A DNA stretch of 64,000 bases from Siphonodentalium dalli (lineage: Eukaryota; Mollusca; Scaphopoda; Gadilida; Siphonodentaliidae), in the NCBI GenBank assembly GCA_032622095.1, contig CP136068.1:164443465-164507464 (forward strand), read 5' to 3'. The position numbers and the translations under genes were made by a program. Each line of letters starts with the position of its first letter. The first letter of the stretch is position 1. The notes under the pieces were generated by a model. It was not told where the DNA came from. It worked only from the letters and a program-made list of their open reading frames with translations, and ran no database searches. Below, in pieces: positions 1-10,061 of the stretch.

Positions 1-155
1 TGTAGATGATAGAATAACAATGAAATATAACTAATGTAGATGATAGAATAACAATGAAATATAACTAATGTAGATGATAGAATAACAATGAAATATAACT
101 AATGTAGATGATAGAATAACAATGAAATATAACTAATGTAGATGATAGAATAACA
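1..155. repeat. 34-bp tandem repeat, about 4.5 copies
   Basis: The unit beginning tgtagatgatagaataacaa restarts at 1, 35, 69, 103 and 137, giving an exact 34-bp period with essentially identical copies. The array runs off the left edge of the window, so its true length is unknown. It is unrelated in sequence to the much larger 34-bp array at 10-28 kb. Confidence 0.95.
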
Positions 156-1814
156 CGCTCTTCTCGAATCAGCTTACTGTGATAACTGTATTAATCGTTG
201 AAATCAATTTCAACATTCTCGTTTCGGAAGTCTGAAATGATTTTATTCAGACGATTTAAGTCATTCAGACGATAATTATAACACGTTTTATTCGCCTCCT
301 TCTGCGTGAATTTGTGCCATCTTGAAACTTCCTTGTTTCCCTGTGTTTCCCGTAATTAAAATGTGATATTACGATTACAATAAATGCTATCATTTCATAG
401 CTATGTCGCCGTGTAAAATATGAACTTATGATAAAACAAACAGAACACGCCGTTCGTACTATTATTTAGATTATTGCGAACATGCAATACTCTTCATTTG
501 TAAATTTTGATTGAATCAGGCTAACACGAAACGCTATATCTTGCTAGGTATATACACCAATAATGAAATAATGCTAGAATGAAACGCACTGTATATATTC
601 TTCGTCACGACGCGAAACGCGTGATTCATTATTGAAATGTGGAATAAGCTAAAACGAAACGCTCCTTACCCTTCGTCAAGAAATGACAAATGGAAACTAT
701 ACAGTCAGTTAATGTGAACTTGTATATATTATTTCATTTTTTACGTATGGAAACTCCACTTATATAGGCAGATATATTTGAATATATATTTTTCCGTGAT
801 CTTTCAATGTGAGACTATTTAATGAGATATTATGCACGACGACGTTTGAATATTTAAAGATCAATTCTAGTTTGGTAGATACAATTCTAGTTTTGCAAAA
901 GTTAGGTAAACCGTAAATACCGAAAACACATTTTTTTATTGATTGTATATTTGTACAATAGCAAATGATTATATAACCGACAACAATGCTATATGAACAA
1001 TTATATATTGTGGGTATTGTTGGTATTGAGAAATAAGCAAAATTGTTACAATAGCACGAACAATATGACTATATAACTGCGGTATATGGTTCTTTATACA
1101 TACATTTTAACCGCGGTGAATGTGCGGTTTTTATATCGGTTGAACTTCGCTTAAATGTCCGCTAACTATGCGGTGTATTTTCCGATAATCACGCCGGTAA
1201 GATTTATATTGATTGATATAAAGTCATGACATCCCGACCCTACAATTAATTATTTAATCTGTTGAATCGATAATAGTATGTTACTCAATGTACATTGATC
1301 TGTAGTAGAATATTAATGATAAGACAATTTGTTTCGTCCAAGTTGCTGATATTGTTGTCTCTTTCGTGACCTGGTCGTCATATCCCGATCGCCTGTGGGC
1401 ATTCCCGAAACCTAGCGAAAATCTCAGTTGCGATACGGGGTGCGATAGAATGTCCAATGCCCACTAGATTTCTATATTTGTAATATTGGCGCGATTTTCA
1501 TGATTAACGTTCGATTTCCCTTTCAATTGTAACTAATACGCAAGTAGCTATTTAGCAAATAAACTACCCGGTTTCGTTGGATATTCGGGGATTATACCCT
1601 GACAACAGTTTATAAACAAGTTTGTATACTTTATCTTTTTTTTTTTAAATGGCCAAAGAAAACATCATTTGTTCAAAAATTATGTTTTGCCAAAAAGTTT
1701 CAAGTCTATAGACATCAATCACCTGTGATTATCATCAGATCTCCACGAAACCCTTAATTCGTTAGCATATTATCAGCAGTTACTCACCTGCATGCTTACT
1801 TATCAAGAGAAAGT
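156..1814. other. AT-rich non-coding stretch
   Basis: I see no supported gene here. The sequence is AT-rich with stop codons in every frame and a short poly-T tract near 1635. A motif like cgaaacgct recurs a few times between 520 and 670, suggesting a decayed local repeat, but no unit can be defined. Confidence 0.5.
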
Positions 1815-1868
1815 ATAAGAAAGGATGTCGTTCTAGTGATTAGCCACAAGGACGACACCCTTTCTTAT
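1815..1868. repeat. Short hairpin, 17-bp arms
   Basis: Positions 1815-1831 pair with 1852-1868 with one mismatch around a 20-base loop. The arms start ataagaaagg and end cctttcttat. It could be a remnant of a small TIR element or an isolated stem-loop. The stem is shorter than a usual microRNA precursor and no further pairing continues cleanly outward. Confidence 0.7.
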
Positions 1869-3578
1869 TCAAATGATAATATACAATGTATAACTGCTTT
1901 GTGGATTCAAAATAAGTCGATATAGGCGAATCAGTGCTCATTTATGTTGATGCACGTTACCCAGTCTTTACCAGGAAATGGGGGGGGGGGCGATTACAAT
2001 TCACGGGTGTTAATATTTGCACTCGTCCCTCTTGCTTAAGGTGACTGTCAATGTGATGTAGAGTTGGATACTCTGGGATTCGAGCAGGACTGAAACAGTT
2101 TGCCAACGAGCCGATTTCAGGGATTAAGCAAGCGAGCTCATTCACAAACTGTTTTCACGCTCTAATCCCAGAATATACAACGAAACAGGGTACGTTGTCA
2201 TTCAAGCCGTTAATACATTTAAAATAAACTGCACAAAAGTACTTTTTATCGACATTGCATGCTTTGAAGTAAAATATCCTTTCTTTGTGGTGATAAAATC
2301 TATTGATACGTTTTATGTTACTCGTAACAGCACCAGATCAACTCCCTGTTAACCACTTCAAAAGAAGATATGTTCCAGTTGACTCTATTATGTGACTAAT
2401 GTCAGCGCGGTGACGTATTTACGTGCGTTGTCAATGACACCGTGCTCCATTCAAAATGTGCACGATTCAGCGACCGATGCTGCATTGTGAATCAAAAACA
2501 GAATGAAATATTCGACTTGATATACTATACTTATTAAAGCTGAATGGGTCATTGTCGCCACATTTTGGTGTTTTTGGTAAATGTGTGTACACAGCTTGAC
2601 CTTCGTAATGTTTTGAGCACACATTTGTTGAAGACATATAGCATGCTTGCTATCAAATGGCGGATGGGTGACAATGACACATCCAGTCATATTAAATGCT
2701 GATTTAATTAAAATTGTTTATTAGTGGCCCTGTACGTAGTCTGAGGTCAACGGTACCTATCCCGTGACACTCATTTGGTGGATTTACTCATGTGAATCAA
2801 TTTTCAACGACCAGATTCCAACCATTTTGGGTATATAATTAATTCTTTAGTTAAGTTAATTATTAGTGTAATTTTAAGACATCTGACGTCAACTATCCCA
2901 CGCAGGACGCACCCCGTTTGGTCGCCCATACCCGGACAGACAACGAACGAACAAACAAACACAATAGAGTTTGATTGGTATATATTATCCAGGTATAGAA
3001 CACACACCCAACCATTATTGGTACGAAATGTTTTTTCAGCTAAACGTCCAATTTGACAATATATATTGAATCAAATTGGAGGGGGGGGGGGGGGGGGCGG
3101 GGCGGGGTGATGAAGTATTCCATCTCCAGTCGCTGGTCGGGAGACACACAAATGTTAGTGGTATACGAATGCTATCAACATGTGTAGTGAATGTGTACAC
3201 ATTCGAATGACTCCTTTGGTTCCATCAAGCCACATTATTTAAATTTGCTGATAACGAAATAGTCGGCCATTTTTACTTTGTTATAACAGCACGGCGTGGT
3301 CAGGTCGTGGTGAACCATTGGCCGGAATGCCATCACGTGATTTTTACTATAAATTCCTTACAATAACACGAAAGGATTTTACTGCACATATTATTTCAGA
3401 TGAACCCAATGCATGGTGTGTTATCACTATGCATGTATATATGGTACCTTTTACTAAACTGCCCGACCCCTGATTACTAGGGCGTTGGGTTAAATTCTTT
3501 ACTCAACGAAATTTAGTGTGTACTGTGGACGCCATCTAGGATGTAACTTGCCTTAACTGGTCTAACTTCTTGTTTCAG
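1869..3578. other. Non-coding stretch with two poly-G tracts
   Basis: No gene is supported. Two guanine runs stand out: 11 G at 1980-1990 and a G-run of 17 followed by short G blocks at 3081-3107. The latter is a candidate quadruplex-forming site. Any exon upstream of the small peptide gene at 3.6 kb could lie here, but I could not identify one. Confidence 0.5.
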
Positions 3579-3596
3579 CGGGAACACATACAGAAT

Positions 3597-3803
3597 ATGA
3601 TTGTTGTTGTCATTCTTGCATTGTTGTGTGTTAGTGGCGTCCATTGTGGCTATGGAGGTGGTTTGGGCTATGGTGGTGGCCGTGGCTATGGTGGCTATGG
3701 TGTTGGGTCGTGGCTATCTTACAAACCACGCATTGAGGAGACATTTAGTAGCCAAGAGGTCGACGCAATTGAACGAATTGGTGAACGCATTGGAGAAATA
3801 TAG
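3597..3803 (+). CDS. Short secreted Gly/Tyr-rich peptide (coding exon)
   Basis: A pyrimidine-rich tract ending in ttgtttcag at 3570-3578 is a good splice acceptor, so an untranslated upstream exon is likely. The ATG at 3597 opens a 68-residue frame. Residues 1-17 form a hydrophobic signal peptide ending in VHC. Residues 18-35 are a GYGGG-type repeat, and the remaining tail is acidic and helical in character (EVDAIERIGERIGEI). Signal peptide plus GYGGG repeats resemble small secreted structural peptides such as mollusc shematrin-like shell matrix proteins or invertebrate Gly-rich antimicrobial peptides; I cannot choose between them. An overlapping frame (3601-3840) is also open but lacks this organisation. 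The gene has no recognisable neighbours, and no AATAAA follows closely. The length is at the low end, so it could also be a fragment. Confidence 0.5.
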   Translation: MIVVVILALLCVSGVHCGYGGGLGYGGGRGYGGYGVGSWLSYKPRIEETFSSQEVDAIERIGERIGEI

Positions 3804-4440
3804 CGGAATGGGAGTCGGACATACCGATATATTGAGTTAGGGTACGTACAAATACGTGTATATAGTGATTTGCGGTGCGTTGACACATGTGAACTATCAA
3901 CTTCAATATTTAATATTAGTTCCCCTTTATATTTGCGTTCAGAAGATCGTAATATCTTATTAAACAATCTACGTGTATCTTTAAAACGACAGATGGCTAA
4001 TTATCTCTCGCGTGATTTATTTTTAATGTGTACAAACTTTTTCTCACAATTATTCATATTATGCCACAAGTCGGTTAAATCCTCGTTCCAAAATGGGTTA
4101 TTATATTTAAACATGTTGTTAGATTTTGGAAATTTATTGAAATATGGTACTTTTTCCCGTAGTTCATGTATCACAATCACCGAGAGAACATACATTCATA
4201 ATAATGACATGACTATAAATACTCGTAATCAAATTAGATCTACAATTTAGTTTTCAGGTATACCAGACGCGACTATACAGAAATGAATCTACAAAGAGGA
4301 GCTCGTTGCACGTGCGGGTGCCGATTATATTGTAACATGAATTTCAAGAGATCACATTCCATCAGTTTCGATGTTATAAAGTCCGCTTTCAGATCTTCAT
4401 ACAGTTTCCTTCTTTTGAACTCCACGGGCGTAGCCAGAGT
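3804..4440. other. Non-coding 3' flank of the small peptide exon
   Basis: Short open frames exist on both strands (for example 3870-4250), but they are low-complexity, overlap one another and resemble no protein I know. No repeat unit is visible until the minisatellite that starts near 4450. Confidence 0.4.
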
Positions 4441-5600
4441 ATGGATTCATTGCATGATCATACACTAGTACCACCCGTACCGTGCCCCTCAAAGCGAGCA
4501 GAGACACTCATGAATAGATTCTTCTATCAAAGCATGTGAGACTCCCTACATGATTAATGGTATGATCATATACTGATACCACCCATACAGAGCCCCTCAC
4601 AGAAACATCAGGCGACGCTCAGGAATAGATCCTTCTATCAGAGCACGGGAGGCTCCCTACAGGAGTCATAGCTATTATGATCATATACTGATACCACCCA
4701 TACGGTGCCCCCTCATAAACGAGCAAACGACACTCGGGAATGGATCAATAGGATTCATGGTATGATCATATGCTGATACCACCCATACAGTACCCCTCCA
4801 CACATGCAGACGCGAGCAGGCGACACGCAGGCATATATCCTTCTATCAGAGAATGTGAGGCTCCATGCAGTAGTCATGTATATGATCATACACTGATACC
4901 ACCCGTACAGTGCCCCACACATAAACGAGCAGGCGACGCTCAGGAATAGATCCTTCTATCAGAGCACGGGAGGCTCCCTACAGGAGTCATAGCTATTATG
5001 ATCATATACCCATACAGTACCCCTCCACACATGCAGACGCGAGCAGGCGACACGCAGGCATATATCCTTCTATCAGAGCATGTGAGGCTCCATGCAGTAG
5101 TCATGTATATGATCATATACTGATACCACCCATACGGTGCCCCTCACAAACGACACTATTTGAATATCTTGATGTAATAATATCTGTAATACCCTTTTCT
5201 GTAACGTTTCTGTATATATCCACATATCGATGAACAGAATAAAATGAATCTGAATCTGAAATGGATCAATAGGATTCATGGTATGATCATATGCTGATAC
5301 CACCCATACAACCCCCCCCCCCCACATGCAGACACGAGCAGGCGATACATAGGCATAGATCCTTCTATCAGAGCACATGAGGCTCCATACAGGAGTCATG
5401 GTATGATCATACACTGATACCACCCGTATAGTGCCCCACACATACACGAGCAGACGACATTCATGAATATATCCTTCTATCAGAGCATGTGAGGCTCCCT
5501 ACAGGAGTCATGGTATGATCATATACTGACACCACCCGTATGGTTCCCCTCACACACGAGCAGATGACAATCAGTGTTATATTTTGTATGAGGCTCATGG
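4441..5600 (+). repeat. Diverged minisatellite, unit about 110 bp
   Basis: Each unit contains tatgatcatatactgatacc followed by cacccatacagtgcccc, a cgagcaggcgac segment, ccttctatcagagca and a gaggctccctacaggagtcat segment. About ten units can be followed from 4450 to 5590, several of them shortened, with clear divergence between copies. A LINE-like tail is inserted at 5158-5259. A piece of the same family reappears at the last bases of the window (63974-64000), so it is a dispersed family and not only a local array. Confidence 0.85.
5158..5259 (+). mobile_element. 3' end of a LINE (CR1/L2-like tail) inserted in the minisatellite
   Basis: The minisatellite segment that at 4720-4740 reads gacactcgggaatggatc is split here after cgacact and resumes at aatggatcaatagg. 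The roughly 100 inserted bases end with aataaaatgaatctgaatc, a polyadenylation-like hexamer followed by a TGAATC-type microsatellite tail. Short direct-repeat tails of this kind are typical of CR1/L2-group non-LTR retrotransposons, and 5'-truncated copies are their commonest form. No coding part is present. The exact clade is uncertain. Confidence 0.6.
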
Positions 5601-5968
5601 TATGATCTACATCATGGTCAATCTCTACCACACTTGTCTTACCGATATATGCACATCTGTTACAGTATACCGATTTTTTTGTTAATTTTGGCGGTCATTG
5701 AGGACAGACATTCTACAAATCTGGTTCACGACTAAGCATTGTTTGTATATATTTCAATGTATTATGCATTTGGCATTAATTGGTTTCATATTACTGTATG
5801 GAAATGCTTCAGAATTTGAACCATTCCGAAAAAAGATATCTCAAAAAGCTCAACTCGGATTTTAGGGGACATTGCCATGTTCATAAATGTTCTTATTAAA
5901 CCCTGGAAAAATAAGCTTTCCCCGAATGTTTTCCATAGTGGACCATAGTGTGCCTGGACTATGTTCAG
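5601..5968. other. Unannotated spacer
   Basis: No gene or repeat unit is evident between the end of the minisatellite and the first 45-bp array. Confidence 0.4.
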
Positions 5969-6308
5969 AATCGCCGTAACAGTAAGCGCTATCAGCGATA
6001 CATGCTTGAAGAGAGTCACCGTAACATTAAGCGCTATCAGCGGTACATGCTTGATGTGAATCACCGTAACATTAAGCGCTATCAGCGATACATGCTTGAT
6101 GAGAATCGCCTTAACATTAAGCGCTATCAGCGATACATGATTGATGGGAATCGCCGTAACATTAAGCGCTATCAGCGACGCATGCTTGATGAGAATCGCC
6201 TTAACATTAAGCGCTATCAGCGATACATGCTTGATGAGAATCGCCGTAACATTAAGCGCTATCAGAGATACATGATTGATGACAATCGCCGTAACATTTA
6301 GCGCTATG
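5969..6308 (+). repeat. 45-bp tandem array, first locus
   Basis: About 7.5 copies of a 45-bp unit containing aatcgccgtaacattaagcg and ctatcagcgatacatgcttg. Because 45 is a multiple of three and the unit lacks stops in some frames, both strands show an open frame of repeated RNIKRYQRYMLDE or IALNVTAILIKHVSL; nothing else suggests coding. The same unit forms a longer array at 9097-9811. Confidence 0.93.
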
Positions 6309-6325
6309 AATGAATATATATTTGT

Positions 6326-7172
6326 GATGCATAACATTTACACAAAATGGAGTATTCACGATATTATTTATAAACAAAACTCCCCCCTTATGATCGCCCT
6401 ACCACCACGTGAACGCGCCTCGTTGTTATAATCATTAATTATACGGTCGACACAGCCATTTTGGTACCCATTTACGATATATTATACAAATGTATAACAA
6501 TCTTAATGGTGTTATTTATATACACAACTCCCCCCTTATGATTTCCATACCACCACGTGAACGCGCCCTGTTGTTATAATCATTAATTTCGCAGTGGACA
6601 CAGACAACCTGGTACCCATTTACGATAATCATACATTTTTTGTTAAACACTCCTTAATTGTGTGGTGCCAATCACGCACATCTCAAGGAACTACGCTCTT
6701 TAAATGAGCTACATCAACCTAAGGGAATGGCCAAAAGTCGGAATCATTTCACTAAAATTAATCTTGGAATTATTATATAATATACACATCCCAACAGTAC
6801 TAGTACAGTAGATCGCAACCTTAATCACGACAGTTCAGTCGTGATGCATAACATTTACACAAAATATGTTTTCAAGATATTATTTATAAATGGAACTTCC
6901 CGCTTATGATTTCCATACCATCACGTGAACGCGCCTCGTTGTTGTAATAATTAATTTCGCCATGTACATAGCCATGTGGTACCCAATTACGATATATTTT
7001 TTACAAATTTATGGACACTCGTTAATGGGTTGGTTCAATCATGCACATGCTCAAATAACACGCTCTTTAAAAAGAGCTTAAACTAACTTAAGGGAATGGC
7101 CGCAACTCGGAATTATAATTCACCCAAATTATTCTTGGAATAATTATATAATATCCACATCCCAACATTACA
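6326..7172 (+). repeat. Degenerate duplication of an about 340-510-bp segment
   Basis: A segment beginning gtgatgcataacatttacac occurs at 6326 and again near 6838. Each copy contains the cacgtgaacgcgcc block, a gtacccatttacgatat block and an ending with gggaatggcc and tataatatacacatccc. The first copy has an additional internal duplication around 6500-6640. The two copies are clearly diverged, so the event is not recent. Confidence 0.75.
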
Positions 7173-7791
7173 GTTGATTATATAATACGAATTTATTTTG
7201 TTATGGGCGACACACGTTCAATATGTATTCCTTTAAATTGTCTTACACGCACCTGACGTGTGACGTCACGGGCGGATATACGTCACACCGGAGCTCGTGA
7301 ATCATGACGTTTCTCATAACGTCTGCGCTTCATAGTGGCAGGAATTAGGCCCGGGTAAGCTGTGCATTTTAGGCTCCTTCGCGAATAGAGGATATGTGTT
7401 CTTAAATACTGACGAACTGGAAAACTACATGGAGGTTAATACATGTGTTTATTTTCTGATTACAGGTAAACTAATGTTAATGTATACTACGTTTTGTTTT
7501 TGATTGGGTTTTTACCGTACAAAACACGGTTTTTTACTTTGTGCAATTTTGTGGTTAGACCACCTATAAACTATCAACACAGTTTATAACTATATTATGT
7601 GTTCGGACAATAATACCGTCGCGTTTTTACAGTGCACTGTTACCATCGCGCGTGATAAAATACCTTTGACACTTCATACTAGTTCGATATTGGAGGAATC
7701 AGCAGGCAATGTTCTGGCTTTCAGCGTACAGGCCAAGGACTTGGTCTGTACGGGAGAACTGGTCTGTCCTTAAGGTCGTGCACAACTCCCG
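7173..7791. other. Unannotated stretch with a CRE-like palindrome
   Basis: No gene is supported. The octamer TGACGTCA at 7261-7268 lies in a locally GC-richer stretch (7240-7360) and matches a cAMP-response element, but no transcript start can be tied to it. The same octamer or core occurs elsewhere in the window by chance. Confidence 0.35.
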
Positions 7792-9095
7792 AAACCATAT
7801 ATGTAATAACAGATTGCTTTATATCTGTTATAGACCAGAGGTGTACCTGATGAGCTGCTGTGGCCAAACATTTTTTTTTTATAGGACCAACTTTCGGTAC
7901 AAAAATATGATTTCGGAACGGACTTAGTAAACATTTTCCAAACAATTGATTCCTTCTGTGTTACCAAGCTAGTACGATAAGTCAAAAAATAAACACTCAA
8001 AAAATAAACACTCAAACACAGTAAATATGACATGTTTACATAGCTCCACATGTCAACTCCACTTTAGAAACAGGACCCGTTAACCAACAAACCATTTAAC
8101 TTATGGATGGTTGTTTGTATACCTGTATATATGTGGGATGGCCCATGTTTTTGTCGGCTATCACGATAACAATTTGTATGCATGGGAACTTTGAACACAA
8201 TTCCAACCGATGTACCATATCAATACACAACTGTTATATACTCTACATAATATTAAAGAGCGTTCACCATGTCATATGTATAGGTTTGTAATTTAATTAC
8301 TTACTAACAACAGCCCTATATATCAATTATCATGACAAGTGTAGGATGGACATGTTGTCGTGTGATGTGTGGATGCTTGCTGCATGTTTGTCCTTTGGAC
8401 TGGGCTGCTTTTTGCATGAGGATTTGTTTATCTATTATTTAATTTTAATACGGAATTATGGTTGCCGATGATCAAACAACGGGACCTCCCTTGATCAAGT
8501 AAACGAAATAACCTGTCACGATAGTGTGTGGATAATTCGATAATAATTTTTTTTCAGTGTTGGTATCTTTTAATAAGTATATAAATATTATGGTTTACAT
8601 ACATGTATGCATATACATGTTAAGCGCAATTATCTTACAAAGACGGGGGATCCGGACTGGGAAACTCGTGGTTAATAAATGTACAGTAACGACATGGAGA
8701 CCTCACGGGTACTAAATTTACAGAAATGACCAGGGGGCCTCGCTTTTTTGATTATTTCTTTTTCACATAACTTTGATCATACAATGATTAAATTAAATAT
8801 TATTATGAAATATAAATCATAACACGAAATTTGTATGTGTTCTCTGGGTTTCTGCTATCTTTTATTTTCCTACTCTTTATGACTATATCAGAAACTGCCT
8901 ATACAGCAGAGTGCTCTACCTATCATTAGCTTATGTCAGCTTCCGGTGGGTAAGACATGGTACCTCTAATTGTGGACTCTTCTGCTACAGGGCATCCCCC
9001 CTTTACTCACATAATGTGGGTCACACAAAGCTAATTGTGGACTCTTCTGCTATAGGGCATCCCCCCTTTACTCACATAATGTGGGTCACACAAAG
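7792..9095 (+). mobile_element. Interspersed non-autonomous element, copy 1
   Basis: From ccatatatgtaataacagat onward this 1.3-kb stretch is collinear and highly similar to 50243-51476, with small indels only. It has no open frame of interest. Its right end (8966-9095) is a tandem pair of a 65-bp segment starting ctaattgtgg, where copy 2 has one. Immediately after cacacaaagc it abuts a 45-bp array, whereas copy 2 abuts a 15-bp-type repeat. A core flanked by exchangeable tandem arrays is reminiscent of Helitron-related HINE/pearl elements of bivalves, but diagnostic ends (5' TC, 3' hairpin plus CTRR) were not found, so the class is open. Confidence 0.7.
8966..9095 (+). repeat. 65-bp segment in two tandem copies
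   Basis: ctaattgtggactcttctgc starts at 8966 and again at 9031, and the two 65-bp copies differ at very few positions. The homologous locus near 51410 has a single copy, so this is a private duplication. Confidence 0.95.
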
Positions 9096-9096
9096 C

Positions 9097-9811
9097 GACG
9101 CATGCCTGATGAGAATCGCCGTAACATTTAGCGCTATCAGCGATGCATGCTTGATGAGAATCGCCGTAGCATTAAGCGCTATCAGCGATACATGCTTGAA
9201 GAGAGTCACCGTAACATTAAGCGCTAAAAACGATGCATGCTTGATGAGAATCGCCGTAACATTAAGCGCTATCAGCGATACATGCTTGAAGAGAGTCACC
9301 GTAACATTAAGCGCTATCAGCGATACATGCTTGGTATATATGAATCGCCGTAACATTAAGCGCTATCAGCGATACATGCTTGATGAGAATCGCCTTAACA
9401 TTAAGAGGTATCAGCGATACATGATTGATGAGAATCGCCTTAACATTAAGAGCTATCAGCGATACATGCTTGATGAGAATCGCCTTAACATTAAGAGCTA
9501 TCAGCGATACATGCTTGATGAGAATCGCCGTAACATTAAGAGCTATCAGCGATACATGCTTGAAGAGATTCACCGTAACATTAAGCGCTATCAGCGATGC
9601 ATGCCTGCTGAGAATCGCCGTAACATTAAGCGCTATCAGCGATACATCCTTGGTGAGAATCGCCGTAACATTAAGCGCTATCAGCGATACACGATTGATG
9701 AGAATCGCCGTAACAGTAAGCGCTATCAGCGATACATGCTTGAATATAATTGTCGTAACATTAAGCGCTATCAACGATGCAAGCATGCTTGTTGAGAAAT
9801 CGCCGTAACAG
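9097..9811 (+). repeat. 45-bp tandem array, second locus
   Basis: About 16 copies of the same 45-bp unit as at 5969-6308, recognised by aatcgccgtaacattaagcg and atcagcgatacatgcttgat. Several units carry small length changes. The long open frames over it (for example 8911-9795 + and 9307-9822 -) are products of the period being divisible by three. Confidence 0.93.
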
Positions 9812-10061
9812 TATGTCTTCATAAAATTGGTTTTAGCACGCGAAATATCGTTACCGGGGTAGTTTTTTGGCAGTTTCGATCACACACCACGGCATAACTT
9901 CTTACCCAAATTGTACAACCCGCTGATGGAGAATAACTTATACGTAGTCAATATGAGAACTTAGACGATCTATTTTCGATCATAAACTTGCAAAATCACG
10001 ATTTATAAAAGTATCTTTGTCGTCAGGCAATTGCCTTTAAACTGTGTAATTATATTGGGAA

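Noticed and set aside
3601-3840. Alternative frame overlapping the Gly/Tyr-rich peptide
   Set aside because: It lacks a convincing cleavage site and domain structure. The frame starting at 3597 has the signal peptide followed directly by regular GYGGG repeats.
7261-7268. TGACGTCA as a functional CRE promoter element
   Set aside because: The octamer or core occurs at several places in the window and no transcript start or gene is next to it.
8911-9822. RNIKRYQRYMLDE-type proteins over the 45-bp arrays
   Set aside because: Both strands are open because the unit is a multiple of three. The frame crosses the border between an element and the array with no gene-like structure.
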